From positions 3,547,501 to 3,611,500 of the forward strand of contig NZ_CP150269.1 of assembly GCF_037976825.1 (NCBI RefSeq): a DNA stretch of 64,000 bases, written 5' to 3'. The position numbers were made by a program, and so were the translations under genes. The notes beneath the pieces are model-generated. The model saw only the letters and a program-made list of their open reading frames with translations. It had not been told where the DNA came from and did not search any database. Below, one piece after another: positions 8,425-17,597 of the stretch; positions within the stretch are counted from its first letter, which is position 1, and every line of letters begins with the position of its first letter. Origin of the DNA: Paenibacillus sp. FSL K6-1330 (GTDB lineage Bacteria; Bacillota; Bacilli; Paenibacillales; Paenibacillaceae).

Positions 8425-8446
8425 TTACATAATAAATATTATGTAA
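8425..8446. repeat. AT-rich inverted repeat after the hydrolase gene
   Basis: TTACATAAT and ATTATGTAA are perfect inverted arms separated by four bases, placed immediately after the hydrolase stop codon. No T run follows. It may be a weak terminator or a protein-binding palindrome. Confidence 0.5.
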
Positions 8447-8616
8447 ACTATTAGGATTCTTGTGAAATAGAAAACTGGTAGATAACAGTATTGGCAACGT
8501 CATATAAGGTTATACTTGACTCTTTGGTTTATAATCTCTCAAACGGTTGATATTGGAATAGTTCGATGATACTATAGAACTATATTTCATAAGCCTTAAG
8601 GGGGAAAAATGTAACA

Positions 8617-9393
8617 GTGGAGAAAAAAAAGTCGAAGTTTAAAAAGATTTTGCTAATAATTGTGGGGGTTCTTGTCGTTCTTTTTGTCATTGGCAGATTA
8701 TCCGACAATTCCTCATCCGATCCAGGTAACGGCACAACAGCGAAGAGTGCAAGTGCTAGCAAGACTGATGATCATGAAGCCAAATTTGCCGAAGCACAGG
8801 ATTTATTCAAAAATGGAAACTATGTTCAAGCCAATGTAGTAGTCGACGAAGCTATTAAAGCTGAGAAAAAGGATGAATATACGAAACTGAAAACCGACAT
8901 AGAGTCTAAGATCAAGAATCGGAAAACGGAACTGGAGTCCAAATTTGAAATTAAAGAAGATAAAGTCGAAAATATTACCTTTATCTCACCATCCGCGGGT
9001 GTTACCAAAGGCTTGAGTTTCTATCCTTACATCGGCGTAAAGGATTCCAAAAAATACATGATCTTACGAGTTGGGTATCAGGAGGACGCAAAAAAAGCCT
9101 TATTTGTGTTTACCAAAGTGAAGGTCCGTGCAGGAGACAAATTGCAGGAGCTTGATTTCAACCCGATGGATAAAGTGAATGATGTGGATCTTTTTGGTTC
9201 CGGAATGACAGAAATAGTGGATATAAATGTAGATAAAAAAATGGAAGACCTACTTGGTAACGTGATTCCAGCAAATGATGAAATCATTGTACGATTTGAG
9301 GATATATCCAATAAATCGACAGACTACACTTTAACCAAGAATCAGAAGCAAACGATAGCGGATATTATCGAATATTACAATTACTTGGATTAG
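8617..9393 (+). CDS. Membrane-anchored protein of unknown function
   Basis: 258 residues from GTG 8617 after a GGGGG-type ribosome site at 8600-8604. Lysines 3-10 precede one membrane helix (LLIIVGVLVVLFVIG), so the protein is N-terminally anchored with the rest outside. Residues 45-105 form charged helices resembling a tetratricopeptide-like pair (FAEAQDLFKNGNYVQANVVV, then EAIKAEKK). Residues about 115-250 look beta-rich and end in a short helix. I do not recognise a named family. It stands alone: 223 bases precede it and a perfect hairpin terminator follows. Confidence 0.75.
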   Translation: MEKKKSKFKKILLIIVGVLVVLFVIGRLSDNSSSDPGNGTTAKSASASKTDDHEAKFAEAQDLFKNGNYVQANVVVDEAIKAEKKDEYTKLKTDIESKIKNRKTELESKFEIKEDKVENITFISPSAGVTKGLSFYPYIGVKDSKKYMILRVGYQEDAKKALFVFTKVKVRAGDKLQELDFNPMDKVNDVDLFGSGMTEIVDINVDKKMEDLLGNVIPANDEIIVRFEDISNKSTDYTLTKNQKQTIADIIEYYNYLD

Positions 9394-9436
9394 TTTGCAC
9401 TACTAACTGTTGTCTGTGTACTCATAACATACGTTC

Positions 9437-9474
9437 CAAAGAGCCGAATTCCCTTAAAGGAATTCGGCTCTTTG
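9437..9474. terminator. Bidirectional terminator
   Basis: CAAAGAGCCGAATTCC (9437-9452) pairs with GGAATTCGGCTCTTTG over a short loop, with T-rich flanks on both strands. It separates the convergent unknown gene and AraC gene. Confidence 0.85.
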
Positions 9475-9478
9475 TTGT

Positions 9479-10324
9479 TTACGGCCGTATATCCGCCTGA
9501 TGATTTTTACGGAATTTCAGGGGAGAGAGACCGATTATGCTTTTAAACGTGCGGCCGAAATGGGTGGAATTTTCGAAGCCGACGCTTTCGGCGATTTCGG
9601 AAACTTGTAAATGGGATTCTTTCAACAAATGACACGCTTGCTTGATCCGTACGTGATTCACATACTCGATCAGAGTAAACCCTGTTGATTCCTTGAAGGT
9701 TCGACTAAGATGGGAGGGACTTACATGGAATCGGCTGGTGAGTTCCTCTAATGTCAGACGCTGTTCGTAGTGGTGATTGATAAAGTGGGCAATATGGGAA
9801 ATACGCTGATGAACCTGGTTGGTTGAGGCATTTATGTATTGACGGCCGCTGTTTAGAATACGGTGGATGAACACCAAAAGCTCGGACAACAGGATTTTGA
9901 GATAGAAATTCGACTCTGGAAATCCGTTGACCGATTCGGCGGCCATCTTCGCAAAAATCCCTTCGACATACCCCTGCTCCTGACCCTTTAACCGGATGGA
10001 GCCGGAACCTGTTTGGAAAGGGGAGAGAGGATGAAAAGACGAATCCTCGGTCAACAACCCACCTAAGAAATCTTCTTGGAAGAGCAGGGTCACCCTTTCA
10101 AATGGCGCACCGTTAGGATTGATCAGACGATGTCCGTCATTCTTACGAATGAGCAGCATGGAACCGCCCACAAGCTGAAACGGCTGACTTCCAATACAAT
10201 AATGCAGCTCGCCAGAGACAATATACAGAATTTCATAAGCGTCGTGATAGTGGAATGAAGGAATACTCGATCGGGATTTGCTCTCTCGACTGATATAAAA
10301 GGGATCGGAGCAAAAAAAGTTGAT
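9479..10324 (-). CDS. AraC-family regulator with cupin sensor; 5' end disrupted or unusual start
   Basis: About 281 residues if read from 10324. The N-terminal half is a cupin-like sensor (SFHYHDAYEILYIVSGELHY, then GGSMLLIRKND and HRLINPNGAPFERV). The last 100 residues carry two AraC helix-turn-helix motifs (LEELTSRFHVSPSHLSRTF and VSEIAESVGFENSTHFGRTF). The frame is open up to 10330, but no ATG, GTG or TTG precedes GTG 10171, which would cut the sensor in half. GAGAGGTG (10334-10341) is a good ribosome site followed by ATC at 10324. Alternatively, a one-base loss in the seven-base homopolymer at 10311-10317 has split a start at GTG 10341 or TTG 10329 from the body. It is divergent from the giant phosphoesterase-GH8 gene, a plausible target. 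Confidence 0.75.
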   Translation of the reverse strand: MNFFCSDPFYISRESKSRSSIPSFHYHDAYEILYIVSGELHYCIGSQPFQLVGGSMLLIRKNDGHRLINPNGAPFERVTLLFQEDFLGGLLTEDSSFHPLSPFQTGSGSIRLKGQEQGYVEGIFAKMAAESVNGFPESNFYLKILLSELLVFIHRILNSGRQYINASTNQVHQRISHIAHFINHHYEQRLTLEELTSRFHVSPSHLSRTFKESTGFTLIEYVNHVRIKQACHLLKESHLQVSEIAESVGFENSTHFGRTFKSIIGLSPLKFRKNHQADIRP

Positions 10325-10443
10325 GTCAAATCACCTCTCACGAAAATCCAGCTATGTCATGATGTCCTCATTGTACCCGAAGCCGATTGAATTGTTAATC
10401 AAAATAACAGCAATATATGTTGAAAAGGGCCATTTTTAAATAA

Positions 10444-10506
10444 GATTCCGCGAGAATCCTGAGAAAACATCGGATATATTCAAGAAGGCGGGATTCATAT
10501 CGAATC
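10444..10506. promoter_or_regulatory. Two GATTC-N5-GAATC palindromes upstream of the phosphoesterase-GH8 gene
   Basis: GATTC-cgcga-GAATC lies at 10444-10458 and GATTC-atatc-GAATC at 10492-10506, the second extended to GGATTC/GAATCC. Centres are 48 bases apart, 45-110 bases before the start of the giant gene. They look like operator sites; the binding protein is not known, but the divergent AraC regulator is the nearest candidate. Confidence 0.4.
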
Positions 10507-10550
10507 CTCAAGCCAAACCGTTCATGTTGAACGGGAAAGGGGTGCAAAGC

Positions 10551-13500
10551 ATGCGAATCAAGAAGAAAAGAGGAAGGAATCCGCAAAAAATGTTCTTATT
10601 GTTTTTAGCATTATTGTTGATCCCCTGGACATTGCCGGCAAATTCATATGCCGACTCCGTGACGGGTAAGCCCGAGCTAGCCTCCGATGGGCCGGGGAAA
10701 GCGGCCGAGGCCTTAATCGCCGAATGGGTCTTCAAGAACAAGGGAGAAGGAGGCATCCATCCTGCAACCGGAGGGCTCAACAAGTCTTCCTCCATCCTAC
10801 AACAGATCGGAGGATATTTTGAATACTACGACAGTAAAGCCCAAGATATTAGCTACCAGGGCTGGGATAACGGCCAGGGCAAGAAATATTGGTTGGCCAT
10901 GGTTTCTACTTCAGCCTACAAGAATATCAAACTATCCTCGGAGCAAAGCTCTTCGGGTTCCGCTCCTAACGATTTCAAAGTACAGGTAAGTACCGACCGA
11001 ACGGTATGGACAGACGTTCCGGGAGGCACGGTTCAGATGAATATCGTTTCAAGTTACAATTGTCCTAATCAATCCTGCATACTTAATAACGTCTCCCTGC
11101 CGAATGCAGACGATAAGCAAATGCTGTATATTCGCTGGGTGGTTAACTCTAATAAGCCAACCAACCCTAAAGATAATCCGAAAGGCATTGGATCGGGAGG
11201 TTCCAGTAAAATTCGGAACATTCGCGTAACCGGAGAACCGATTTCTGGAACAACGCCTGAACAGCCTACCATCGACATTTCCTATGTGCCGGGACAAGGT
11301 GCGGAAAATGTTGCCGTAACAACGCCGATTGAGGTTAAGTTTAATAAACCGATCACGGTAACGGCCAAACAGGATATCACGGTTCGGGATGGCCAGAATC
11401 AGCCTGTTCCAAGCCTTGCCGTCGATGTCATAAACCAAACGACCTTGCGCATTGGGCATGGCGGATTAGGTCAAGGGAAAAGCTACAGGGTTACCATTCC
11501 CCAAACTGCGGTCCAAGGAAAAGACGGCTCTCCCCTGATTCAAAATATCGAGTGGAGTTTTACGACTGTAGGTTCAGTCTCTCAGCCGAAACTCATTAAC
11601 ATGACCTTGAACGGCGATCCTAAAACAAGCATGGCTTTCGCTTGGTACACGGATACCTCGGCCGGAACGAAAGTCCAGGTAGCCGAATCAACGGGAACCG
11701 GTAACGTGTTTCCGAAAGAGGGTGTTCTTGAATTCACCGGAACTTCCGAGGAAATTTCGACTTACATGGCCAAAGGTGACAGAACGACGGGTAAGAAGAA
11801 AAAGTTTTTCAGCCATAAAGCAAGCGCGAATGGATTAAAGCCGGGAACCGATTATGTATTCAGGGTAGGCGACGGTTCGATTTGGAGCTCCGTGGGATCG
11901 TTTAAAACCGATACAGCAACACCGCAGCCATATCGCTTTATCGTGGGAGCCGATTCTCAGGCCTCGAGCAAATCAGGCTTTGAACCATGGGCAGATACCT
12001 TCAAGAAAGCTTATGAACATATTGGTAACCCCAAATTTCTGATCAATGCCGGCGATCTGGTTGATAATGGCGACCTGGAAGAGCAGTGGCAGTGGATGCT
12101 CGGGCTCGCGCAGGAGCATCTGATGAAAGTGCCATTTGTACCCGTACTGGGCGGACACGAAGTATCGGATTGGGACGGGGATGCCACAACGCCGAATAAT
12201 AACTTTTACAACCATTTCAATCTGCCACGGAAAGTGGTGGATGCGACACATGATGGCTCGGTCTATTCTTTTGAATACGGCGACGCGCTTTACATGGTGT
12301 ACAACTCGCAGTTTGACGGCAAGCTGAACGAAGACGGCTCCGTCGACTGGGATGATGATCAGCACGAACAGTTTTGGAATCAGATTGATTGGATGCGGAA
12401 TACGGTGGCGAAGACCGACAAGAAGTGGAAATTCGTGACGCTTCACAAAGCGCCTTATGCAGCTGGCGATAATTCCGCGCAATGGGAAGGGGATCGCGTT
12501 AAATTTTACAGGAAAAATCTGATTCCGGTTTTTGACGAACTTGGCATCGATATGGTGTTTGAAGCTCACGATCATATGTATATGCGTTCCTTCCAAATGT
12601 ACGGGGACAAGGTCATCGATCCGAAAAAACTGGAAAAAGACGAAGCAGGCAACGTCGTCAATCCTCAAGGAACGGTGTATCTGATGTCCAATGCGTTTGG
12701 AAACAAATTTTATTACAAGAACGAACCGTATGACGACTTCTTTGCAGCAATTAACAACCAGCCGAAGAAAAAAATGTTTACGGATGTGTCGGTTGCAGAT
12801 CAAATTCTGAAATTCGATGCCTATACGGCCGCTGTTGAAGATGAAGGAAAGAGCGGATACGGGAAAAATGGGCTGAAGGTGTACGATCATTACGGTATCA
12901 AACGAACAGACACCAAACCGGATCCGGTGGAGGGAGCACAGGTTAAACTCCAAGGTACCAAAGCTACGTTGACCTGGAAGGCGCCGTCCTCAAGTAAAGA
13001 GCAGGTAAGAGGATTCCGTATTTACGAAAAGGATGACAAGATCAGCAAGCATTGGAGCCTCTATGTACCAGTGAAGTCGGGAACGTCGCAGTACAGCGTT
13101 GTTATCGACAAATTGAATCCGGATATCCAATATAATCTGGTGATCAAGTCTGTTGGCAGAAGAGACAATTCCAGCCCAGTCACGGTAAGCACTTCGAATC
13201 AGACCGAGGGGAATGAGCCCCCATCCGCTTTGGATGGTTTGGCGGGCAAAGGCGTGTCTCCTTTCCAAATTGACCTGACCTGGAGAGCCCCATCCGGCAA
13301 GGCGCCGGATCGTTATCATGTTTACCGCAACGATAGTCACGTTGGAACAACCAAGGAAATAACATATACCGATACCGGGCTGACGCCTGACACGGAATAT
13401 CGGTACAAGGTGACGGCCGTTACTGCGGGAGGAGTCGAATCGCTGCCGTCTGAAGAAATCCGCTTGAAAACGATGTCTTCTTCACAAGGCACCGGGCCTT

Positions 13501-15005
13501 ACAAGCCGTTTCCGCAGCATACGGCCTACACCTCCGGCTCGATCAAGCCAAATCATATGCAACAAGCGCAACTGGATGCAACCGTTGCCCGGCTGTATGA
13601 TGAGTGGAAGCAGAAATACTTGAAAAAGAAGCCATATCTTCAATCTACGGAGCCGGATCAGTACTACGTCTGGTATGCCGACGGGGACTGGTTCCAAGAA
13701 GAGTTTGACAAGGAGCTTAATGTCAAGTATCAAGCGATGACCGTTTCGGAAGCGCACGGATACGGGATGCTGATCACCGCACATATGGCGGGCCATGATC
13801 CTAAAGCTAAGGCTTATTTTGACGGACTATATCGATATTTCAGAGCACATCCAAGTAAGATCAACCCGGACCTTATGGCTTGGAAGCAGGGCGATACAGG
13901 TCAGGCCGTCGTGGATGTCAGCGGCGTGGATTCGGCCACGGACGGTGATATGGATATCGCATATGCGTTGCTCCTTGCGGATCGCCAGTGGGGAAGCGAT
14001 GGTGAGATCAATTACTTGGCCGAAGCCAAAAAAGTAATTGACGCGATCATGAAGAGTGATGTTAATCATGCTGAGTGGACATTGAAGCTTGCAGATTGGG
14101 TAAGCGACGACGATGCTAAATATGGCAGTGCTACACGTCCTTCCGATTTTATGCTTCAGCATTTGAAAGACTTCAAAAACGCGAGCGGAGACGCCAATTG
14201 GGACCGCATCATCGACAAAACCTATTCCATCAGTGAGGGATTATACAAAAAGTACAGTCCGAATGCGGGGCTGCTGCCCGATTTTGTGGTCAAGAAAAAC
14301 GGCAGCTATGCTCCGGCAGATTCAACATTCCTGGAGTCTGAAACGGACGGGGACTATAGTTATAACTCTTCACGTATTCCTTGGCGGATCGGTACGGACG
14401 CTCTCATGACAGGGGAAACTCGTGCCAAGGAGCAGCTAAATAAAATGACGTCATGGATTCGCCAAGTGACCGGGAATGATCCAAGCAAAATATATGGTGG
14501 TTACAAGCTGGATGGATCAAAAGCACTCGTGGATTATACGGATACTTCATTTTCTGCGCCGATGATGGTCAGCGCCATGATAAATCCGGCGAATCAGGAG
14601 TGGCTCAACCGATTATGGGACCACAATGCCTCCATCTCCACGAATGATGATGTGTACTTTGGGAATACGCTGCGTCTCCTAAGCATGATTGTCGTTTCGG
14701 GTAACTGGTGGTCACCGACCATCGCGGATACCGAAGCGCCGATGCAGCCAACCATCGAAGAAGCGGTAGCCGTATCCGATTCAACGGTGGAATTGAAATG
14801 GACTCCTTCATTCGATAATGCGGGCATTGCAGAGTATAAGGTTTATCGGAATAATACCGTCATTGGAACGTCGAATACGACGGATTATAAGGATAGCGGC
14901 TTGACGCCGAATACAATGTATCAATATTTTATCGTTGCGTACGATACTTCCGGTAACATGTCCAAAATCAGCAATGTCAGAATCGTCTCAACTGGGAAGC
15001 AATAA
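10551..15005 (+). CDS. Secreted multidomain protein: metallophosphoesterase fused to GH8 glycosidase
   Basis: 1484 residues from ATG 10551 (AAAGGGGTG just upstream). Order: basic signal peptide (1-35); a beta-rich domain (52-225); an SbsA-like Ig domain (239-340); a purple-acid-phosphatase-like fibronectin domain (344-460); a calcineurin-like phosphoesterase (463-765); two fibronectin III domains (789-975); a family 8 glycoside hydrolase (982-1390); and a last fibronectin III domain. The phosphoesterase has GADSQ, GDLVDNGD, GGHE and EAHDHMY; Gly replaces the Asn of GNHE and Ala-His-Asp-His replaces GHxH, so its metal site is altered. The GH8 part keeps SEAHGYGM (general acid Glu, about 1066) and ATDGDMDIAYALLLA (Asp, about 1130). 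It probably acts outside the cell on a glucan-, xylan- or chitosan-type polymer; any phosphate on that polymer is inference. Confidence 0.9.
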   Translation: MRIKKKRGRNPQKMFLLFLALLLIPWTLPANSYADSVTGKPELASDGPGKAAEALIAEWVFKNKGEGGIHPATGGLNKSSSILQQIGGYFEYYDSKAQDISYQGWDNGQGKKYWLAMVSTSAYKNIKLSSEQSSSGSAPNDFKVQVSTDRTVWTDVPGGTVQMNIVSSYNCPNQSCILNNVSLPNADDKQMLYIRWVVNSNKPTNPKDNPKGIGSGGSSKIRNIRVTGEPISGTTPEQPTIDISYVPGQGAENVAVTTPIEVKFNKPITVTAKQDITVRDGQNQPVPSLAVDVINQTTLRIGHGGLGQGKSYRVTIPQTAVQGKDGSPLIQNIEWSFTTVGSVSQPKLINMTLNGDPKTSMAFAWYTDTSAGTKVQVAESTGTGNVFPKEGVLEFTGTSEEISTYMAKGDRTTGKKKKFFSHKASANGLKPGTDYVFRVGDGSIWSSVGSFKTDTATPQPYRFIVGADSQASSKSGFEPWADTFKKAYEHIGNPKFLINAGDLVDNGDLEEQWQWMLGLAQEHLMKVPFVPVLGGHEVSDWDGDATTPNNNFYNHFNLPRKVVDATHDGSVYSFEYGDALYMVYNSQFDGKLNEDGSVDWDDDQHEQFWNQIDWMRNTVAKTDKKWKFVTLHKAPYAAGDNSAQWEGDRVKFYRKNLIPVFDELGIDMVFEAHDHMYMRSFQMYGDKVIDPKKLEKDEAGNVVNPQGTVYLMSNAFGNKFYYKNEPYDDFFAAINNQPKKKMFTDVSVADQILKFDAYTAAVEDEGKSGYGKNGLKVYDHYGIKRTDTKPDPVEGAQVKLQGTKATLTWKAPSSSKEQVRGFRIYEKDDKISKHWSLYVPVKSGTSQYSVVIDKLNPDIQYNLVIKSVGRRDNSSPVTVSTSNQTEGNEPPSALDGLAGKGVSPFQIDLTWRAPSGKAPDRYHVYRNDSHVGTTKEITYTDTGLTPDTEYRYKVTAVTAGGVESLPSEEIRLKTMSSSQGTGPYKPFPQHTAYTSGSIKPNHMQQAQLDATVARLYDEWKQKYLKKKPYLQSTEPDQYYVWYADGDWFQEEFDKELNVKYQAMTVSEAHGYGMLITAHMAGHDPKAKAYFDGLYRYFRAHPSKINPDLMAWKQGDTGQAVVDVSGVDSATDGDMDIAYALLLADRQWGSDGEINYLAEAKKVIDAIMKSDVNHAEWTLKLADWVSDDDAKYGSATRPSDFMLQHLKDFKNASGDANWDRIIDKTYSISEGLYKKYSPNAGLLPDFVVKKNGSYAPADSTFLESETDGDYSYNSSRIPWRIGTDALMTGETRAKEQLNKMTSWIRQVTGNDPSKIYGGYKLDGSKALVDYTDTSFSAPMMVSAMINPANQEWLNRLWDHNASISTNDDVYFGNTLRLLSMIVVSGNWWSPTIADTEAPMQPTIEEAVAVSDSTVELKWTPSFDNAGIAEYKVYRNNTVIGTSNTTDYKDSGLTPNTMYQYFIVAYDTSGNMSKISNVRIVSTGKQ

Positions 15006-15093
15006 ATGTAATGCGATGATGATCAAACTATGAAGTACTGTCCGTCACTGAAGTAGTGATGGTATGAGCTAGCGATAATCATAACGAATGAAT

Positions 15094-15122
15094 AAAGAGC
15101 TCGGGACCTCCCCGGGCTCTTT
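15094..15122 (+). terminator. Terminator after the phosphoesterase-GH8 gene
   Basis: AAAGAGCTCGGG pairs with CCCGGGCTCTTT (one G-T) across a short loop. Confidence 0.75.
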
Positions 15123-15287
15123 ATGATCCGCTCCAGGAACAACCTATTTACCGTTTATTAAAGAATATGAGGCATTAGAGCTCTCGTACTTCCTCATTCA
15201 CTTTGCGAATTTCTTAAGTTGTTTCCTTAGCAGAAAAGGTTATACTTATCAATAGGTTAATTTGAAAGTCATCAGGGGGATATGTGA

Positions 15288-16643
15288 ATGGCAAAACAGG
15301 ATGAAGTTTCATTACAGAAGAAATTGAGGCCAAGGCATATCAGCTTTATGGCGATGGGCGGTGTAATCGGCACCGGGATATTTAAAGGAAGTGCCGAGAC
15401 GATCAGTCTCGCCGGTCCGGGCGTTATTTTCTCTTATATCTTTGCGGGACTGCTTCTTCTGGTCGTTATGGGAGCGATGACGGAAATGGCTACGGTGTAT
15501 CCGGGCCGCAATATGAAGGATTTTGTTCGCGAAGCCTTTGGTAAGCGGGTTTCTTTTGTCATGGGCTGGATGTATTGTTTCATGTGGCTGTCGGTATGCG
15601 TGATTGAAGTGATTGCGGCAGGCAGCTTTCTGCAATACTGGTTTCCGGAGGTTCCGCTGTGGCTGCTAAGCCTTGCAAGTGCGGCACTCATTATTTTAAT
15701 CAATATGATGAGTGTTGGAAGTTTTGGCGAAGTGGAATTCTGGCTTGCCGGGATAAAAATCGCCATGATTATTAGTTTTATTGTGCTGGGAAGTTTTCTG
15801 ATGTTTGGCATTATTCCGAGTTCGGACACCCCGTACCTTCAGAATTTCACCGCACATGGCGGGTTTTTGCCAAATGGATGGTTTGCCATATTCTCGGCTC
15901 TGCTTGTCGTCACCTTTTCGTATGGAGGCTCCGAGCTGATAGGTCTCACATTAACCGAGACCGAGAATGCGGAGAAAATCCTGCCTAAAGTTGTACGCAA
16001 CTTTATTTTAAGGGTGATTTTGTTCTTTACGCTGCCGCTCCTGATTATTTGCGGATTGATTCCATGGAACCAGCTGGGGGGAGAGTCAAGTCCTTTCGTG
16101 CAAGTGTTGTCCGCTACGGGATTGCAGGGAGCAGCCCACATCATGAATTTCATACTGGTAACGGCCGTACTGTCTGCAGCTAACTCCGGCATTTATGGTG
16201 CGACGCGCATGATCTATTCCATGGCTGCCGCCGGGGAGGCTCCAAGGAGCCTGGCTAAGACCACGAGCAAAGGCATTCCGCTCAATACGTTGAAACTCTG
16301 CGCAATCATACTATTAGCGGGTTCCTTGCTTGGATTGATCGCTCAGGACCAACTGTTTCGGGTTCTGATGGCGGTTCCGGGCTTCGTTGTGGTGCTGGTA
16401 TGGATTTGTATTTGTTTCTCCCAGCTGAAGCTTCGCAAAGCTTATCCGGTGCAGCCCAGCTTTAAGGTATGGGGCTTCCCCTATGTAACTGTGTTTACTG
16501 CGCTTTGTCTATCGGTGATCACGATCCTCTTCCTCATCGATGGACAGAATCGGGTCAGCATCAGCGTATGTCTGTCCGTTCTGCTGTTATTGGTTGTCTG
16601 GTCCATTATGAAATTCAAAAAAGAGGCAGAAACGCATAACTGA
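15288..16643 (+). CDS. Amino acid permease (APC superfamily)
   Basis: 451 residues with about 12 membrane helices. The first helix carries FMAMGGVIGTGIFKGSAETISLAGPG split over residues 20-45, the substrate-binding unwound helix (G-x-G-I-F) of the AAT family (LysP, AroP, RocE types). FSYGGSELIGLTLTETENAEKILPKV near residue 210 matches the conserved helix 6-loop of these transporters. It imports an amino acid with protons; the exact one cannot be read from sequence. ATG follows a GGGGGA site. It is a single gene, with a hairpin terminator 20 bases after the stop. Confidence 0.9.
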   Translation: MAKQDEVSLQKKLRPRHISFMAMGGVIGTGIFKGSAETISLAGPGVIFSYIFAGLLLLVVMGAMTEMATVYPGRNMKDFVREAFGKRVSFVMGWMYCFMWLSVCVIEVIAAGSFLQYWFPEVPLWLLSLASAALIILINMMSVGSFGEVEFWLAGIKIAMIISFIVLGSFLMFGIIPSSDTPYLQNFTAHGGFLPNGWFAIFSALLVVTFSYGGSELIGLTLTETENAEKILPKVVRNFILRVILFFTLPLLIICGLIPWNQLGGESSPFVQVLSATGLQGAAHIMNFILVTAVLSAANSGIYGATRMIYSMAAAGEAPRSLAKTTSKGIPLNTLKLCAIILLAGSLLGLIAQDQLFRVLMAVPGFVVVLVWICICFSQLKLRKAYPVQPSFKVWGFPYVTVFTALCLSVITILFLIDGQNRVSISVCLSVLLLLVVWSIMKFKKEAETHN

Positions 16644-16661
16644 GTGGAATATACGAAAGAG

Positions 16662-16696
16662 AAGGCGGCAGGGGAATCAATCCTCTGTCGCCTTTT
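16662..16696 (+). terminator. Terminator after the amino acid permease
   Basis: AAGGCGGCAGGGGA pairs with TCCTCTGTCGCCTT using G-T pairs and ends in TTTTCC. Confidence 0.7.
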
Positions 16697-16922
16697 CCAT
16701 GCGTGTGAACAAGTTTGCGTGATGCGGCGATGCTCCTTAACCCATGGCAGATTGTTAATTAACTGAAACGAAATGGAAGCAGCCGCTGATTTGTGCAGGG
16801 AAGAAAGCATTCGAGGTGCATTCCATGATAATTCCGGGTATGATGATTAGGTAGTATGGGAGTGATTCATTATACTTATAGTAAAATGGTTACTTCAATA
16901 TGAGATGGGAAAGAGGGAACGG

Positions 16923-17597
16923 ATGCCTACTATACTGGTTGCTGACGATGATGCGAATATTCGCGAACTCGTCTGTTTATTTCTAAGGAACGACGGATTC
17001 ACAACGGCCGAGGCCGCGGACGGCAAGGAAGCAATGAACGTCTATGCCTCAACGCATGTTGATCTTGTCGTGCTCGATATTATGATGCCGAATATGGATG
17101 GCTGGACGTTGTGCAAAGAGCTCCGAAGAGTTAATCCTGATCTTCCGATACTTATGCTGACAGCGAGAGGCGAAACATGGGAGAAGGTAAAAGGATTCGA
17201 ACTTGGAACAGACGATTACCTGACCAAACCTTTCGATCCATTGGAGTTAACGGTGCGTGTGAGAGCATTACTTAAACGATACCGGATCGGCTCTACACAG
17301 ACGATTCAGTTAGGAAGCGTTACACTTGATCGGCAAACCTATAAGGTGATGAGAGGAACAGAGGCGCTCACGCTGCCGCTCAAGGAGTTCGAATTGCTGT
17401 ATAAGCTTGCTGGTACACCCGGACAAGTCTATACGCGCGAGCAATTGATCGATCAAATTTGGGGGATTGATTATGCTGGAGATGATCGAACCGTAGATGT
17501 ACATATCAAACGCTTGCGCGAACGGTTTGCGGCTACATCTGATTTTCGGATCGAAACGGTTCGTGGGCTTGGCTACCGGCTTGAGGTTTACGAATGA
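16923..17597 (+). CDS. OmpR/PhoB-type response regulator
   Basis: 224 residues from ATG 16923, which follows GAGGG; the in-frame ATG at 16905 has no ribosome site. Receiver domain 1-120: acidic pocket DDD at about 9-11, phospho-acceptor Asp in VVLDIMMPNMDGW at about 53, and conserved Lys in DDYLTKPFDP at about 103. Residues about 130-224 form a winged-helix Trans_reg_C domain ending ETVRGLGYRLEV. It overlaps the sensor kinase gene by four bases (ATGA), a typical two-component operon. OmpR-type regulators bind direct repeats with a period near 11 bp, and such repeats occur upstream of the next two hydrolase genes (19081 and 20228). Confidence 0.95.
   Translation: MPTILVADDDANIRELVCLFLRNDGFTTAEAADGKEAMNVYASTHVDLVVLDIMMPNMDGWTLCKELRRVNPDLPILMLTARGETWEKVKGFELGTDDYLTKPFDPLELTVRVRALLKRYRIGSTQTIQLGSVTLDRQTYKVMRGTEALTLPLKEFELLYKLAGTPGQVYTREQLIDQIWGIDYAGDDRTVDVHIKRLRERFAATSDFRIETVRGLGYRLEVYE

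Noticed and set aside
11973-12953. Long minus-strand frame opposite the phosphoesterase-GH8 gene
   Set aside because: Its product is arginine-, histidine- and valine-rich shadow sequence with no motifs, exactly antisense to a well supported gene.
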